64,000 nucleotides of DNA, from the NCBI RefSeq assembly GCF_003325475.1, contig NZ_CP029495.1, forward strand, positions 3,596,001 to 3,660,000, in the 5' to 3' direction. The position numbers and the translations under genes were made by a program. Numbering within the stretch: position 1 is the stretch's first letter; each line of letters begins with the position of its first letter. This document shows, piece by piece, positions 33,643 through 41,140 of this stretch. The DNA comes from Chromobacterium phragmitis. Its GTDB lineage: Bacteria > Pseudomonadota > Gammaproteobacteria > Burkholderiales > Chromobacteriaceae. The notes beneath the pieces were generated by a model. That model saw nothing but the letters and a program-made list of their open reading frames with translations. It did not search any database and was not told where the DNA came from.

Positions 33643-34336
33643 CTATTTTTTCAGCTGCCAGAACAAGGGTTGGACGAATGGAGACCATAGCGCGGTACGC
33701 ACTCCCATTTCGGCCAGCGCGTCGCGCGTCCACTGGTTGCAGGTGACGATGGGGTTATAGCGGCCATGGGCGGTGTAGAAGGCGTCGTTGTCGTAATAGT
33801 GGTAGCCCTTTTCTTGCAGGGCTTGGCCTTGGTCATCGAATGGCGCGCTGCGGCGGATGGATGAAGGCCACCAGTTTTTCGTACTGCTCCGGGCTGACCA
33901 GCACCCGCTTGGTATCCTTGCCCTCCTTGGGCTGGGGCAGGTACTCCACGTGCAGCACGCTCTGGTCGAAGGCCAAGGCCGATAGCGCCTTGCCCGCGCT
34001 GAGGTCTTTCCAACTCTGGATGGTCAGAAAAAACACCTTGCTGCCCCAGCTGATGGAAATGTACGGCGAGTGGGCGTAGCGCTCCGGTTTGGACAGTTGT
34101 CGAGGGGAAAAGGCGGTTGTCCAATCCGCCTGGGCGGTTTTCACTGGCATGACCAGGCTGGTGTGGACGCCGTTGCTGTCCAGATAGATGGGAATGCCAG
34201 CCTCGGGTTGTGCCCACTCGCGGTTGCTAGGCAATAGGCCCAGCGCCAGCGCGGCGAGCAGATAGCAGAGCGGCAGGGTGGGGATCAGCAGCAGTGAGCG
34301 AAGGACGAGTCGGAATATGGTGGTTGGCGTTCGCAT
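33643..34336 (-). pseudogene. TIGR02117/DUF2459-type gene broken by a 4-bp duplication
   Basis: The first about 160 codons from 34336 give a membrane-anchored protein ('LLLIPTLPLCYLLAALALGL', then 'GIPIYLDSNGVHTSLVMPV', 'SPYISISWGSKVFFLTIQSW', 'SVLHVEYLPQP'). The frame then stops early after 'KLVAFIHPPQ'. The expected end of the family continues in another frame ('YYDNDAFYTAHGRYNPIVTC', 'NQWTRDALAEMGVRTALWSP') to a stop at 33643. The break is a tandem GGATGGAT at 33855-33862 (plus strand); with one GGAT unit removed the gene reads as 229 residues, the usual length. The family's function is unknown to me. Confidence 0.85.
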
Positions 34337-34525
34337 GGGGGGGCGTGGATGGTTGATAGTTGGGATCTGGGCCGACTGTCTACATCGAATGACGTTTAGT
34401 TGTCAAATCATGCAAAAATCTTACGACTGGATTTGGGAATGAAATGCCGACTGTTTGGATATTGAAAGGCTATTTGTTTATATTGATTGCTGATTTTGAT
34501 ATGATTATGCTATTTGCGAAATATT

Positions 34526-35197
34526 ATGCGAATCATAAGAAAAATCAGCGGACGCGCATTCCGCAGTCGTTCGCTTCATCTCCCCTGGCATACGCTGCTG
34601 TCGCTGGCGGCTTTGAGTTGGTTTGCCGGCAGGCAATACCTGCCTGTGGCTGCTGTTTCGGATATTCCTTCCGCTTTGGGGCTGTCGTTGCGATATGGCT
34701 TGCCCGGCGCGCTCGCGTCATGTTCGGTCATGGGGTTGGCGCGGCGGTTTCGACAGCGCGGCCGCGCTTCTGGCGAGCCCTCGTTGCGCAGACTGGCGGA
34801 GTTGTCCTGGCAGGATTTCGAGGCTCTGGTGGGCGTCATGTTCCGTCGCCAGGGCTATCGGGTGGAGGCGCGCGCGGGGAGCGGCGCGGATGGCGGCGTG
34901 GACCTGGAGCTGTTTCTGGGCGATGAGTGCCACTTGGTGCAGTGCAAGCGCTGGAATGCCCAGAAAGTGGGCGTGGCAGTGGTGAGAGAATTGTATGGAG
35001 TGATGCAGTCCCGCGGCGTGGAGCGTGGTTTCGTGGTGTGTAGCGGGGAGTTCACCGCGGTCGCCAAGGCGTTCGCGGCGGGCAAGGGCATCGTGTTGCT
35101 GCCGGGCAAGGCGGTGCTCGCCCGCCTGCGGGAGCAGGAGGCGGGCGGGGAGGCGCGCGGCTGCCCGTCTTGCGGCTGCGAGATAGCCAGGCGTTGA
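34526..35197 (+). CDS. Membrane-anchored Mrr-like restriction endonuclease domain protein
   Basis: 223 residues from the ATG at 34526; the frame is open to a TTG at 34514. Two N-terminal hydrophobic segments (about 21-45 and 55-75) are followed by an Mrr_cat domain: 'LSWQDFEALVGVMFRRQGY', 'GADGGVDLEL' (catalytic Asp) and 'HLVQCKRW' (Gln-x-Lys). It ends with 'GCPSCGCEIARR', which looks like the first half of the zinc-ribbon that often closes such proteins; the second cysteine pair is missing. Related membrane Mrr-like proteins are widespread, and their role (DNA turnover or defence) is not settled. The 5' DNA is AT-rich. Confidence 0.82.
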   Translation: MRIIRKISGRAFRSRSLHLPWHTLLSLAALSWFAGRQYLPVAAVSDIPSALGLSLRYGLPGALASCSVMGLARRFRQRGRASGEPSLRRLAELSWQDFEALVGVMFRRQGYRVEARAGSGADGGVDLELFLGDECHLVQCKRWNAQKVGVAVVRELYGVMQSRGVERGFVVCSGEFTAVAKAFAAGKGIVLLPGKAVLARLREQEAGGEARGCPSCGCEIARR

Positions 35198-35213
35198 CTG
35201 GCGGCATGGGAAG

Positions 35214-35249
35214 CGCCCCGCGAGACGGAGCGTTTCTCGTCTTGGGGCG
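35214..35249. terminator. Bidirectional hairpin between convergent genes
   Basis: CGCCCCG and a GGGGCG arm with an inner CGAGA/TCTCG stem form a strong hairpin in the gap between the Mrr-like gene and the UPF0126 gene. There is no clear T-run. Confidence 0.4.
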
Positions 35250-35254
35250 GGCTG

Positions 35255-35869
35255 TCAGTGGTGATCGTGGCGGTAGGAGAACACTGGCAGCTGCCATTCG
35301 CGCCACAGCGCGGTCAGACGCAGGGCCAGGCCGAAGGCGAAGCTGGCGACCACGTTCCAGTCGTGCTGCAGGCCCAGGCGGTTCAGGCCCAGGTAGAGGA
35401 TGGCCACCAGCAGCGACACGCTGGCGTACAGCTCGCGGCGGAACACGATGGGCACCCTGTTGCACAGCACGTCGCGCAGGATGCCGCCGGCGATGCCGGT
35501 GATCATGCCGGCCATCACGATGATGACCGGATGGTAGCCCATGCCCAGCGCCACGTCGCAACCGATGATGGTGAACGCCACCAGGCCCAGCGCGTCCAGT
35601 ATCAGGAACAAGCGGTTCAGGTGGCGCATGTAGCGCGCGATCAGCACCGCGGCCAGGCCGCCGGCCACCACCAGCAGCACGTATTCCGGATGCTGGGTCC
35701 AGCCTATCGGGTAACGGCCGAGCACGATGTCGCGCACGGTTCCGCCGCCCAGCGCGGTGAGAAAGGCGATGACGGCTACGCCGAAAATGTCCATGTGGCG
35801 GCGGCCGGCCGCCAGCGCGCCGGTCATCGCTTCCGCGGTGATGGCGATCAGGTAGATCAAGGTCAGCAT
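35255..35869 (-). CDS. TRIC/UPF0126 membrane protein under glycine riboswitch control
   Basis: 204 residues with about seven helices in two repeated halves: 'AIAFLTALGGGTVRDIVLGR' type in the first ('FLTALGGGTVRDIVLG') and 'GMITGIAGGILRDVLCNRVP' in the second. This GG-G-RD repeat defines UPF0126 (YadS/YicG) proteins, related to trimeric intracellular cation channels. The ATG at 35869 starts MLTLIYLIAIT; the ribosome site is weak. The tandem glycine riboswitch upstream points to a role in glycine movement across the inner membrane, which has been suggested for this family from similar riboswitch links. Confidence 0.92.
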   Translation of the reverse strand: MLTLIYLIAITAEAMTGALAAGRRHMDIFGVAVIAFLTALGGGTVRDIVLGRYPIGWTQHPEYVLLVVAGGLAAVLIARYMRHLNRLFLILDALGLVAFTIIGCDVALGMGYHPVIIVMAGMITGIAGGILRDVLCNRVPIVFRRELYASVSLLVAILYLGLNRLGLQHDWNVVASFAFGLALRLTALWREWQLPVFSYRHDHH

Positions 35870-36004
35870 GATGAAATCTTGTGAGTGCGAAGCAAGAAAA
35901 CGCCTGCGGTGGCGGGCGGACAGCGTGCGGGAATGAGGCGCGGATGGTGCGCGCGGCAATGCGGATGGATGGACAAGGCAAACTCCTGGACGGTTTCCGG
36001 GTTG

Positions 36005-36190
36005 GGTAACAGCCTCTCCCCTTGTCCTTTTACCTGAGAGTTGCGCGGCCTGCGGCCGCTTGCCCCTTCGGTGGGCCGCGCAGGGCGGCCTCTCTCCAAT
36101 CGGCTTGAATCTATACTGCGCTGCGGTACGGGTGCCTGAGCGATTATGGGAGCTTGCGTCTTCGGCGGGGGCGCGGCCCCTCTCTCCCGC
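36005..36190 (-). promoter_or_regulatory. Tandem glycine riboswitch (two gcvT-type aptamers)
   Basis: Read on the minus strand, two copies of the glycine aptamer core occur. Aptamer 1 (about 36190-36120) has GGGAGAGAGG, then CCGCCGAAGACGCAAGC (36167-36153) and CGCTCAGGCACCCGTACC (36142-36125). Aptamer 2 (about 36098-36005) has GGAGAGAGG, CCACCGAAGGGGCAAGC (36074-36058) and CTCTCAGGTAAAAGGAC (36040-36024). The order and the short linker match cooperative tandem glycine riboswitches. The regulated gene is the UPF0126 gene, about 135 nt downstream. Confidence 0.93.
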
Positions 36191-36199
36191 AGGAGTGGA

Positions 36200-36228
36200 A
36201 TATTAGCTTTTGCTATTGGAATAGTCAA
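36200..36228 (-). promoter_or_regulatory. Sigma70 promoter of the riboswitch transcript
   Basis: On the minus strand TTGACT (36228-36223) and TAATAT (36205-36200) are separated by 17 nt. The predicted start, about 36193, is just before aptamer 1. Confidence 0.8.
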
Positions 36229-36230
36229 TG

Positions 36231-36256
36231 CAGGAACCAGGCGCGCCCGGTTCCTG
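36231..36256. repeat. Hairpin after the DUF3141 gene
   Basis: An 8-bp perfect inverted repeat (CAGGAACC / GGTTCCTG) with a 10-nt GC-rich loop lies 9 nt past the DUF3141 stop. It lacks a T-run, so it is a weak terminator candidate; it directly precedes the riboswitch promoter. Confidence 0.45.
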
Positions 36257-36264
36257 CGCATGAC

Positions 36265-38712
36265 TCAGGCCTTGCCTTGCTTGTTGCCGACGTCCGCCAG
36301 CGTCGAAGCGCCCGGCGCCTGGCCATTGGCCTTCGCCGGCGCTTTACGGGCGGAGGCGGGCTTGGCCTTGGCTGCCGCGGGTTTGGCGCTCGAACGCGGG
36401 GACTTGGATGGCTGGTCCGGTTTGGCCGCCGGGGCTTTCGCCATCGCCGGTTTTTTGGCCGGGGCTGAGCGTTTGGCGGCAGGCTGGGCCGGCTTTTCCT
36501 CGGCCGCCGGTTTGGCTGGCGCGGCGGGCAGCGCGGAGCGTGAGGCCGCGTCGGCATCCAGTTCCAGCACCTTGGCCACTTCGTCCAGCCGCGCCTGATG
36601 TTCGGCTGGGATGGGGCCGTTCAGCGCGAGCAGGTCGCGCGCCAATAGCCAGGCCTGATGGCGGGGACGGGCGTCAGGCAGCAGCCGGGCCAGCCCGCGC
36701 AGCGCGCGCGGCGCATCCAACCGCACCAGGGCCACTTGGTGGCGCACGATGTCCTTCAGTTGCATCAGTGTCAGTGGGTATTCGTGGCGCACGTCGCGCA
36801 TCACGCGGCGGATGGCGTTGAACGGCCGCTCGTCCACCACGCCTATGCCTATGCTGACATACAGCATCAGCCGCACGAAGCCGTCGGCCAGCGTGCCGTG
36901 CTCGAAGCTGGGGTCCAAGGCCTCGCGCTTGAGGCGCGCCAATTCGCGGGTTTCCCAGGTCAGCGATTGGCTGCGCGGTTCTCCCGCCGGCGGCACGCCG
37001 ACCAGCGTCGCCAGCTGCGGCGATTCGTAGATGGCGCGGAACAGCTGCTCTTGCGCGGCGTCGCGGGAGTCGCGGTAGCGATCCAGCGATTGCCCGATCC
37101 AGCCGGATACGCGCTCCTGCCATTGCCACAGCGGATTGTCCTCGCTTACCGGGCGGCGCTGTTCGCGGACCTGGGCCGCCAGGCCAGGCAGCCACCACAG
37201 CCAGGGATTGCGCGGCGAAATCAGCGCGCGCTCGAAGCGGGCCGGATGCAGCTCGCGCAGCAGGCGGGCGCTGGCCTCGTTGCTGGCGGCGCGCAGCGCG
37301 GGCGAGACGAAGCGGTCGTAGACGCCCTGGTTGATTTCGGATACGCGCTTGACCACTTCGAACGCCCGCTCGTCTTCGCGGCCGTCATCCAGCGCCAGGA
37401 TGTCCGATACGTCGCGCGCCTCGAAGCGGATGATGTAGCGGCCTTCGATGTACTCCTGGCCGGGCGCGTCGGGAGCGATATCCTCGATCACCGCCTCGTA
37501 GAGGCCGGGCGCCAGCACGTCGATCAGGTCCAGCGCGCTGGCGAATTCGCTGTGCTCCTTGTTGGCCACCCCGGCGGACACGAAGATGCCCAGATGGCCC
37601 ACCTTGTTGTGCAGGCAGTAGACGATGGTTTGCTCGTTGTTGCGGATGTCCTCCACATTGTCGTAGAGGTCGGCGATCCAGTTCAGCGCTTGCTGCGGCG
37701 GGGTGATGTTGTCGCCCCAGGAGGCGAACACCATGATGGGCGAGCGGATGTTGCGCATGTCCACCCGCATTTTGCCATCGTGGCTGGCGATCTTGCCCTG
37801 CACCAGCTCGTTGCCGACGAACAGCTTCTGGCTGATCCACTCCATTTCCGCCTTGTTCAGCAGGTAATGGCCGCCCCACCAGCGCTCGAAGTCGAGATAG
37901 CGTTTGGGTTCGGTGTCCACTTTGGCGTAAAGGTTGTAGGCCTTCTTCCACAGCGTGTTGGCCGGGTCCAGTTTTTCGAAGTTTTCCACCAGGTGGGCGC
38001 CGTCGAAATGGCCGTTGCCCAGGTCTCCGGCCAGCGAGGCGGTCCAGGTGCCGCCGGTCAGGCCGCCGGCGTAGCGCATCGGGTTCTTGCCGCGCACGCC
38101 CGCCCAGTAGGACAGCGGCGAGCCGGCGAGCAGGATGGGGCCGACCAGTTCCGGCGCGACCGAGGCCAGCATGGCCAGCGCCCAGCCGCCCTGGCAGTTG
38201 CCGATGACGAAAGGCTTGCCGTCGCTGTCCGGGTGCAGCTCATTGACGCGCTTGAGGAAGTGGCCCTCGGCCTTGGCCACGCTCTCAATGGTTTGGCCCG
38301 GCACAGGCTGGGGGAAAAACATCACGAAATAGCAGGGATGGCCTTGCTGCAGCGCGATGCCGATTTCACTGTCCATCTTGAAGCCGCCGATGCCGGGACC
38401 ATGGCCGGCGCGCGGGTCTATCACCACAAAGGGGCGTTTGGCCGGGTCGGTGGCGGGGCAGCCGGCTGGCGGCTGGATGGCGGCCAGCGCGTAGTTGGCG
38501 GGATCGGGCAGATCGCGGCCGTCCATGATGATGGCGTAATCGAATACCAGCACCGGCGGCTTGCCGCTTTCGCAGTGCTGCAGATAGGTGGCGCCGCGCT
38601 GGTACAGCGTGTCCCAGTACAGGATGCCGCGCTGGCAGGCGTCCAGCCAGTAATCAAACAACGGTTGAGGGAACGGGAGCTTCCCGCCTTGAACTGCAGC
38701 AGTTGACCACAT
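36265..38712 (-). CDS. DUF3141 protein, PHA-synthase-like alpha/beta hydrolase with a basic tail
   Basis: 815 residues. The start at 38712 (MWSTAAVQGG) has an AAGGGG ribosome site. The N-terminal 400 residues resemble PhaC-type alpha/beta hydrolases: 'DYWLDACQRGILYWDTLYQR', 'PFVVIDPRAGHGPGIGG', and the elbow 'FVIGNCQGGWALAML' with C173 as likely nucleophile; 'SPIMVFASWGDNITPPQQAL' and 'HNKVGHLGIFVSAGV' carry the Asp and His. The middle region is the DUF3141 part. The last about 85 residues are Ala/Lys/Pro-rich repeats (PAAKRSAPAKKPAMAKAPAA style), like histone H1 or PhaF phasin tails. A role in polyhydroxyalkanoate metabolism or granule-nucleoid linkage is plausible but unproven. Confidence 0.85.
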   Translation of the reverse strand: MWSTAAVQGGKLPFPQPLFDYWLDACQRGILYWDTLYQRGATYLQHCESGKPPVLVFDYAIIMDGRDLPDPANYALAAIQPPAGCPATDPAKRPFVVIDPRAGHGPGIGGFKMDSEIGIALQQGHPCYFVMFFPQPVPGQTIESVAKAEGHFLKRVNELHPDSDGKPFVIGNCQGGWALAMLASVAPELVGPILLAGSPLSYWAGVRGKNPMRYAGGLTGGTWTASLAGDLGNGHFDGAHLVENFEKLDPANTLWKKAYNLYAKVDTEPKRYLDFERWWGGHYLLNKAEMEWISQKLFVGNELVQGKIASHDGKMRVDMRNIRSPIMVFASWGDNITPPQQALNWIADLYDNVEDIRNNEQTIVYCLHNKVGHLGIFVSAGVANKEHSEFASALDLIDVLAPGLYEAVIEDIAPDAPGQEYIEGRYIIRFEARDVSDILALDDGREDERAFEVVKRVSEINQGVYDRFVSPALRAASNEASARLLRELHPARFERALISPRNPWLWWLPGLAAQVREQRRPVSEDNPLWQWQERVSGWIGQSLDRYRDSRDAAQEQLFRAIYESPQLATLVGVPPAGEPRSQSLTWETRELARLKREALDPSFEHGTLADGFVRLMLYVSIGIGVVDERPFNAIRRVMRDVRHEYPLTLMQLKDIVRHQVALVRLDAPRALRGLARLLPDARPRHQAWLLARDLLALNGPIPAEHQARLDEVAKVLELDADAASRSALPAAPAKPAAEEKPAQPAAKRSAPAKKPAMAKAPAAKPDQPSKSPRSSAKPAAAKAKPASARKAPAKANGQAPGASTLADVGNKQGKA

Positions 38713-38842
38713 TGCAACCCCTTGTTCTTGAACGGTAGGTAAGGATGGCCGGCCGATGCGGGCCATGGCCGACACTGTACTCGTTATTTGCTGCGACGCA
38801 ACAAATGCAGATGGTCTGGGGCCAATGTGTGGCGCGCAGCCA

Positions 38843-39388
38843 TCAGCTTGTTGCGCTGCAATCCTTGTTTCGAGTCGTCGGGAGCGGCAGAGTTTCCAGC
38901 GACTTGACCATGACCACGCTTTGATAGGCTTTGTCCGGCCATTGCAGCGGCGCTTCCACGGCGTAGCCGCGGCGCTGGTAGCGGCGCACCAGGTGGGCGG
39001 CGTCGCGCGCGGTGTCCAGGCGGATGGCGGCGCAGCTCTGGGCGCGGGCCCAATCTTCCGCCGCCTGCATCAGCCATTCGCCCAGACCCAGGCCCTGGCA
39101 TCGCGGGGCGACAGCCAGTTGCACCAGCACGGCGGTATCCGGCTGGCGGAATTGCGGACAGTGGGAGGTGAGCAGGGGGCGGTGCACCGTGACGGTGCCT
39201 GCCAGCTCGTCTTGGTGCCAGGCCAGCAGGCAGTGGCCGCCGCGGATGCGGCGGCGAGTGACTTCAGGACTCTGGTCCACGGCGGTGTAGCGCAGGCCCA
39301 TGGCGGCCAATTGGGCGTAGGCTTGGTGCAACAGTTCGGTGAGTCGCTCGATGGAGTCGGTTTCGCGCAGCGGGCGCAGGGTGAACAT
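38843..39388 (-). CDS. GNAT-family N-acetyltransferase
   Basis: 181 residues from the ATG at 39388 (MFTLRPLRETDSIERLTELL). The acetyl-CoA binding motif is 'AVLVQLAVAPRCQGLGLGEW' followed by 'LMQAAEDWARAQSCAAIRLD', and the end 'RRYQRRGYAVEAPLQWPDK' matches GNAT motif B. The substrate is unknown. It lies 41 nt downstream of the LysR-family gene on the same strand. Confidence 0.88.
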   Translation of the reverse strand: MFTLRPLRETDSIERLTELLHQAYAQLAAMGLRYTAVDQSPEVTRRRIRGGHCLLAWHQDELAGTVTVHRPLLTSHCPQFRQPDTAVLVQLAVAPRCQGLGLGEWLMQAAEDWARAQSCAAIRLDTARDAAHLVRRYQRRGYAVEAPLQWPDKAYQSVVMVKSLETLPLPTTRNKDCSATS

Positions 39389-39429
39389 GGCATCGCTTTC
39401 ATGGGGACGAGCCCCATGCCAAGCAATGG

Positions 39430-40371
39430 CTATGCCAAAGGGGGGGCGTGGCGTTCCCAGTCGCCGGCCATTTCCTCGTTGATCAATTCCTCGGCGATGA
39501 AGTCGAGGAAAGCGCGCACCGCCGGCGAAAGCCCGCGGCGGGTGGGAAAGGCCGCGTGCAGAATGCCCCATGGGAAGTCGTATTGCGGCAGGATGCGCCT
39601 AAGCCGCCCATCCGCCAGCGCCTGATGGCAGACATTGGTGGGCAGCGCCGCCACCCCGATGCCGGCGATGGCCGCCTCCAGCAGCACGATCATGTCGTCG
39701 GTCATCAACCGCGGCGCGTCCAGATGCACGGTGTAGCTTTGGCCGACATTGTCCAGCAGCACCCATTGGCCGCGGCCGTCCGGACGGCTCATGGCCAGCG
39801 CGGGAAGCGAGGCCAGTTTTTCCGGAAACGCCGGCTCGCCATGGCGCGCCAGGAAATCCGGGCTGGCCACCAGAATCACCCGGCTCTTGCCCAGGCGCCT
39901 TACCACCAGGCTGGCGCTGTCCTCTATCACATTGCGCACTCTCAGCGCTACGTCCACGCCTTCTTCTATCAAGTCCACCCTGCGGTTGGTGGAGTCCAGC
40001 GAAACGCGCACTTGCGGATGGCGGGCGAGGAAGCGCGGCAGCGCGGCGCTGATCATGGTCTTGCACAAGAGTTCGGGGCAGCTGACGCGGATCAGGCCGC
40101 GCGGCTCCGCGCTGACGTGCAGCACCGCCTCGTCCGCCGCTTCGGCCTCAGCCAGCATCGCTTGGCAATGCTGGTAGTACTGGCTGCCGATTTCGGTCAA
40201 CGACAGGCGGCGGGTGGTTCTTTGCAATAGGCGCACGCCCAGGCGGCTTTCCAGCTCCGCCACGCGGCGGGACAGCTTGGACTTGGGAATGCCCAGCACG
40301 CGGCCGGCGGCCATGAAGCCGCCATGCTCAACCACTTTGGCGAAATACAGCAGATCGTTGAGGTCCTGCAT
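39430..40371 (-). CDS. LysR-family transcriptional regulator
   Basis: 313 residues. The N-terminal winged helix-turn-helix reads 'YFAKVVEHGGFMAAGRVLGI' then 'PKSKLSRRVAELESRLGVRL', and the linker 'QRTTRRLSLTEIG' is typical. The C-terminal effector domain is complete. It is divergent from the azoreductase gene with a 107-nt gap, the usual arrangement when a LysR protein controls its neighbour; quinone or azo compounds are plausible inducers. Confidence 0.94.
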   Translation of the reverse strand: MQDLNDLLYFAKVVEHGGFMAAGRVLGIPKSKLSRRVAELESRLGVRLLQRTTRRLSLTEIGSQYYQHCQAMLAEAEAADEAVLHVSAEPRGLIRVSCPELLCKTMISAALPRFLARHPQVRVSLDSTNRRVDLIEEGVDVALRVRNVIEDSASLVVRRLGKSRVILVASPDFLARHGEPAFPEKLASLPALAMSRPDGRGQWVLLDNVGQSYTVHLDAPRLMTDDMIVLLEAAIAGIGVAALPTNVCHQALADGRLRRILPQYDFPWGILHAAFPTRRGLSPAVRAFLDFIAEELINEEMAGDWERHAPPLA

Positions 40372-40372
40372 T

Positions 40373-40394
40373 ATTGTCTCACTGGTAGAACAAT
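40373..40394. promoter_or_regulatory. Candidate LysR operator
   Basis: ATTGT and ACAAT (perfect 5-bp arms, 12-nt spacer, T-N11-A type) lie directly upstream of the LysR gene start codon, within the divergent gap. This is a suitable position for autoregulation. Confidence 0.45.
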
Positions 40395-40478
40395 GTTTTC
40401 GAATTTAGCAGTCTAGTCCTGATTGTTCCGGATATCTATCATCCACTCATCGCAATCGAACCCCGAAGGACCCAAACC

Positions 40479-41087
40479 ATGAAACTGCTTCACCTCGACT
40501 CCAGCATCCTGGCTGACAACTCCGTCACCCGCGAACTGTCCGCCGTCGTCGCCGACACCCTGCGTCAGCGCCATGGCAATGTGGAAACCAGCTACCGCGA
40601 CCTCGCCGCCAATCCGATCGCCCACTTGTCCGGCGAAATCGTCGGCGCGCGCTTCGCGCCGGAAGCGGACTGGACCGCTACCCAGCGCAGCGAGTCCGCG
40701 CTGAGCGACGAGCTGATCGAAGAGTTTCTGGCCGCCGACGTGCTGGTGATCGGCGCGCCGATGTACAACTTCTCCATTCCGACGCAACTGCGCAGCTGGA
40801 TCGACCGCGTATTCGCAGCCGGCCGCACCTTCAAATACACCGAGACCGGCCCGGTGGGCCTGGTGCCGAACAAGAAGGTTGTGCTGGTGTCCGCCCGCGG
40901 CGGCGTGCACAGCGGCGAGCAGGGCAGCCTGATGGACTTCCAGGAAGACTATCTGGTGAAAGTGCTGGGCTTCCTGGGCGTCAGCAATGTGGAAATCATC
41001 CGCGCGGAGGCCGTCAACATGGGCCCGGACAAGCGCGCCACCTCCATTCACATGGCCAAGGAAGCCATCGCCAAGCTGGCGCTGTAA
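40479..41087 (+). CDS. azoR: FMN-dependent NADH-azoreductase
   Basis: 202 residues of the AzoR flavodoxin-like family: 'MKLLHLDSSILADNSVTREL' (phosphate-binding start), 'VLVIGAPMYNFSIPTQLRSW' and 'IDRVFAAGRTFKYTETGPVG' are hallmark segments, followed by 'VLVSARGGVHS'. It reduces quinones and azo compounds with NADH and protects against thiol and quinone stress. It is controlled most likely by the divergent LysR gene and ends in a bidirectional terminator. Confidence 0.96.
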   Translation: MKLLHLDSSILADNSVTRELSAVVADTLRQRHGNVETSYRDLAANPIAHLSGEIVGARFAPEADWTATQRSESALSDELIEEFLAADVLVIGAPMYNFSIPTQLRSWIDRVFAAGRTFKYTETGPVGLVPNKKVVLVSARGGVHSGEQGSLMDFQEDYLVKVLGFLGVSNVEIIRAEAVNMGPDKRATSIHMAKEAIAKLAL

Positions 41088-41101
41088 GCGGCGGACAGGC
41101 G

Positions 41102-41129
41102 AAAGCCCGGTTCGGCTGAACCGGGCTTT
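41102..41129. terminator. Bidirectional terminator
   Basis: A 12-bp perfect stem (arms AAAGCCCGGTTC and complement) with a GGCT loop lies between azoR and the convergent binding-protein gene. Confidence 0.88.
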
Positions 41130-41140
41130 TCGCGCTTCGC

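Noticed and set aside
31169..34440. Attachment-site duplicate of the ssrA 3' end, integrase or CRISPR array
   Set aside because: Looked for by eye; no repeated copy of the T-arm/acceptor sequence, no integrase motif and no spaced repeats were seen.
36658..38706. 682-codon plus-strand open frame opposite the DUF3141 gene
   Set aside because: Composition of an antisense shadow; the minus-strand protein has hydrolase motifs and a ribosome site.
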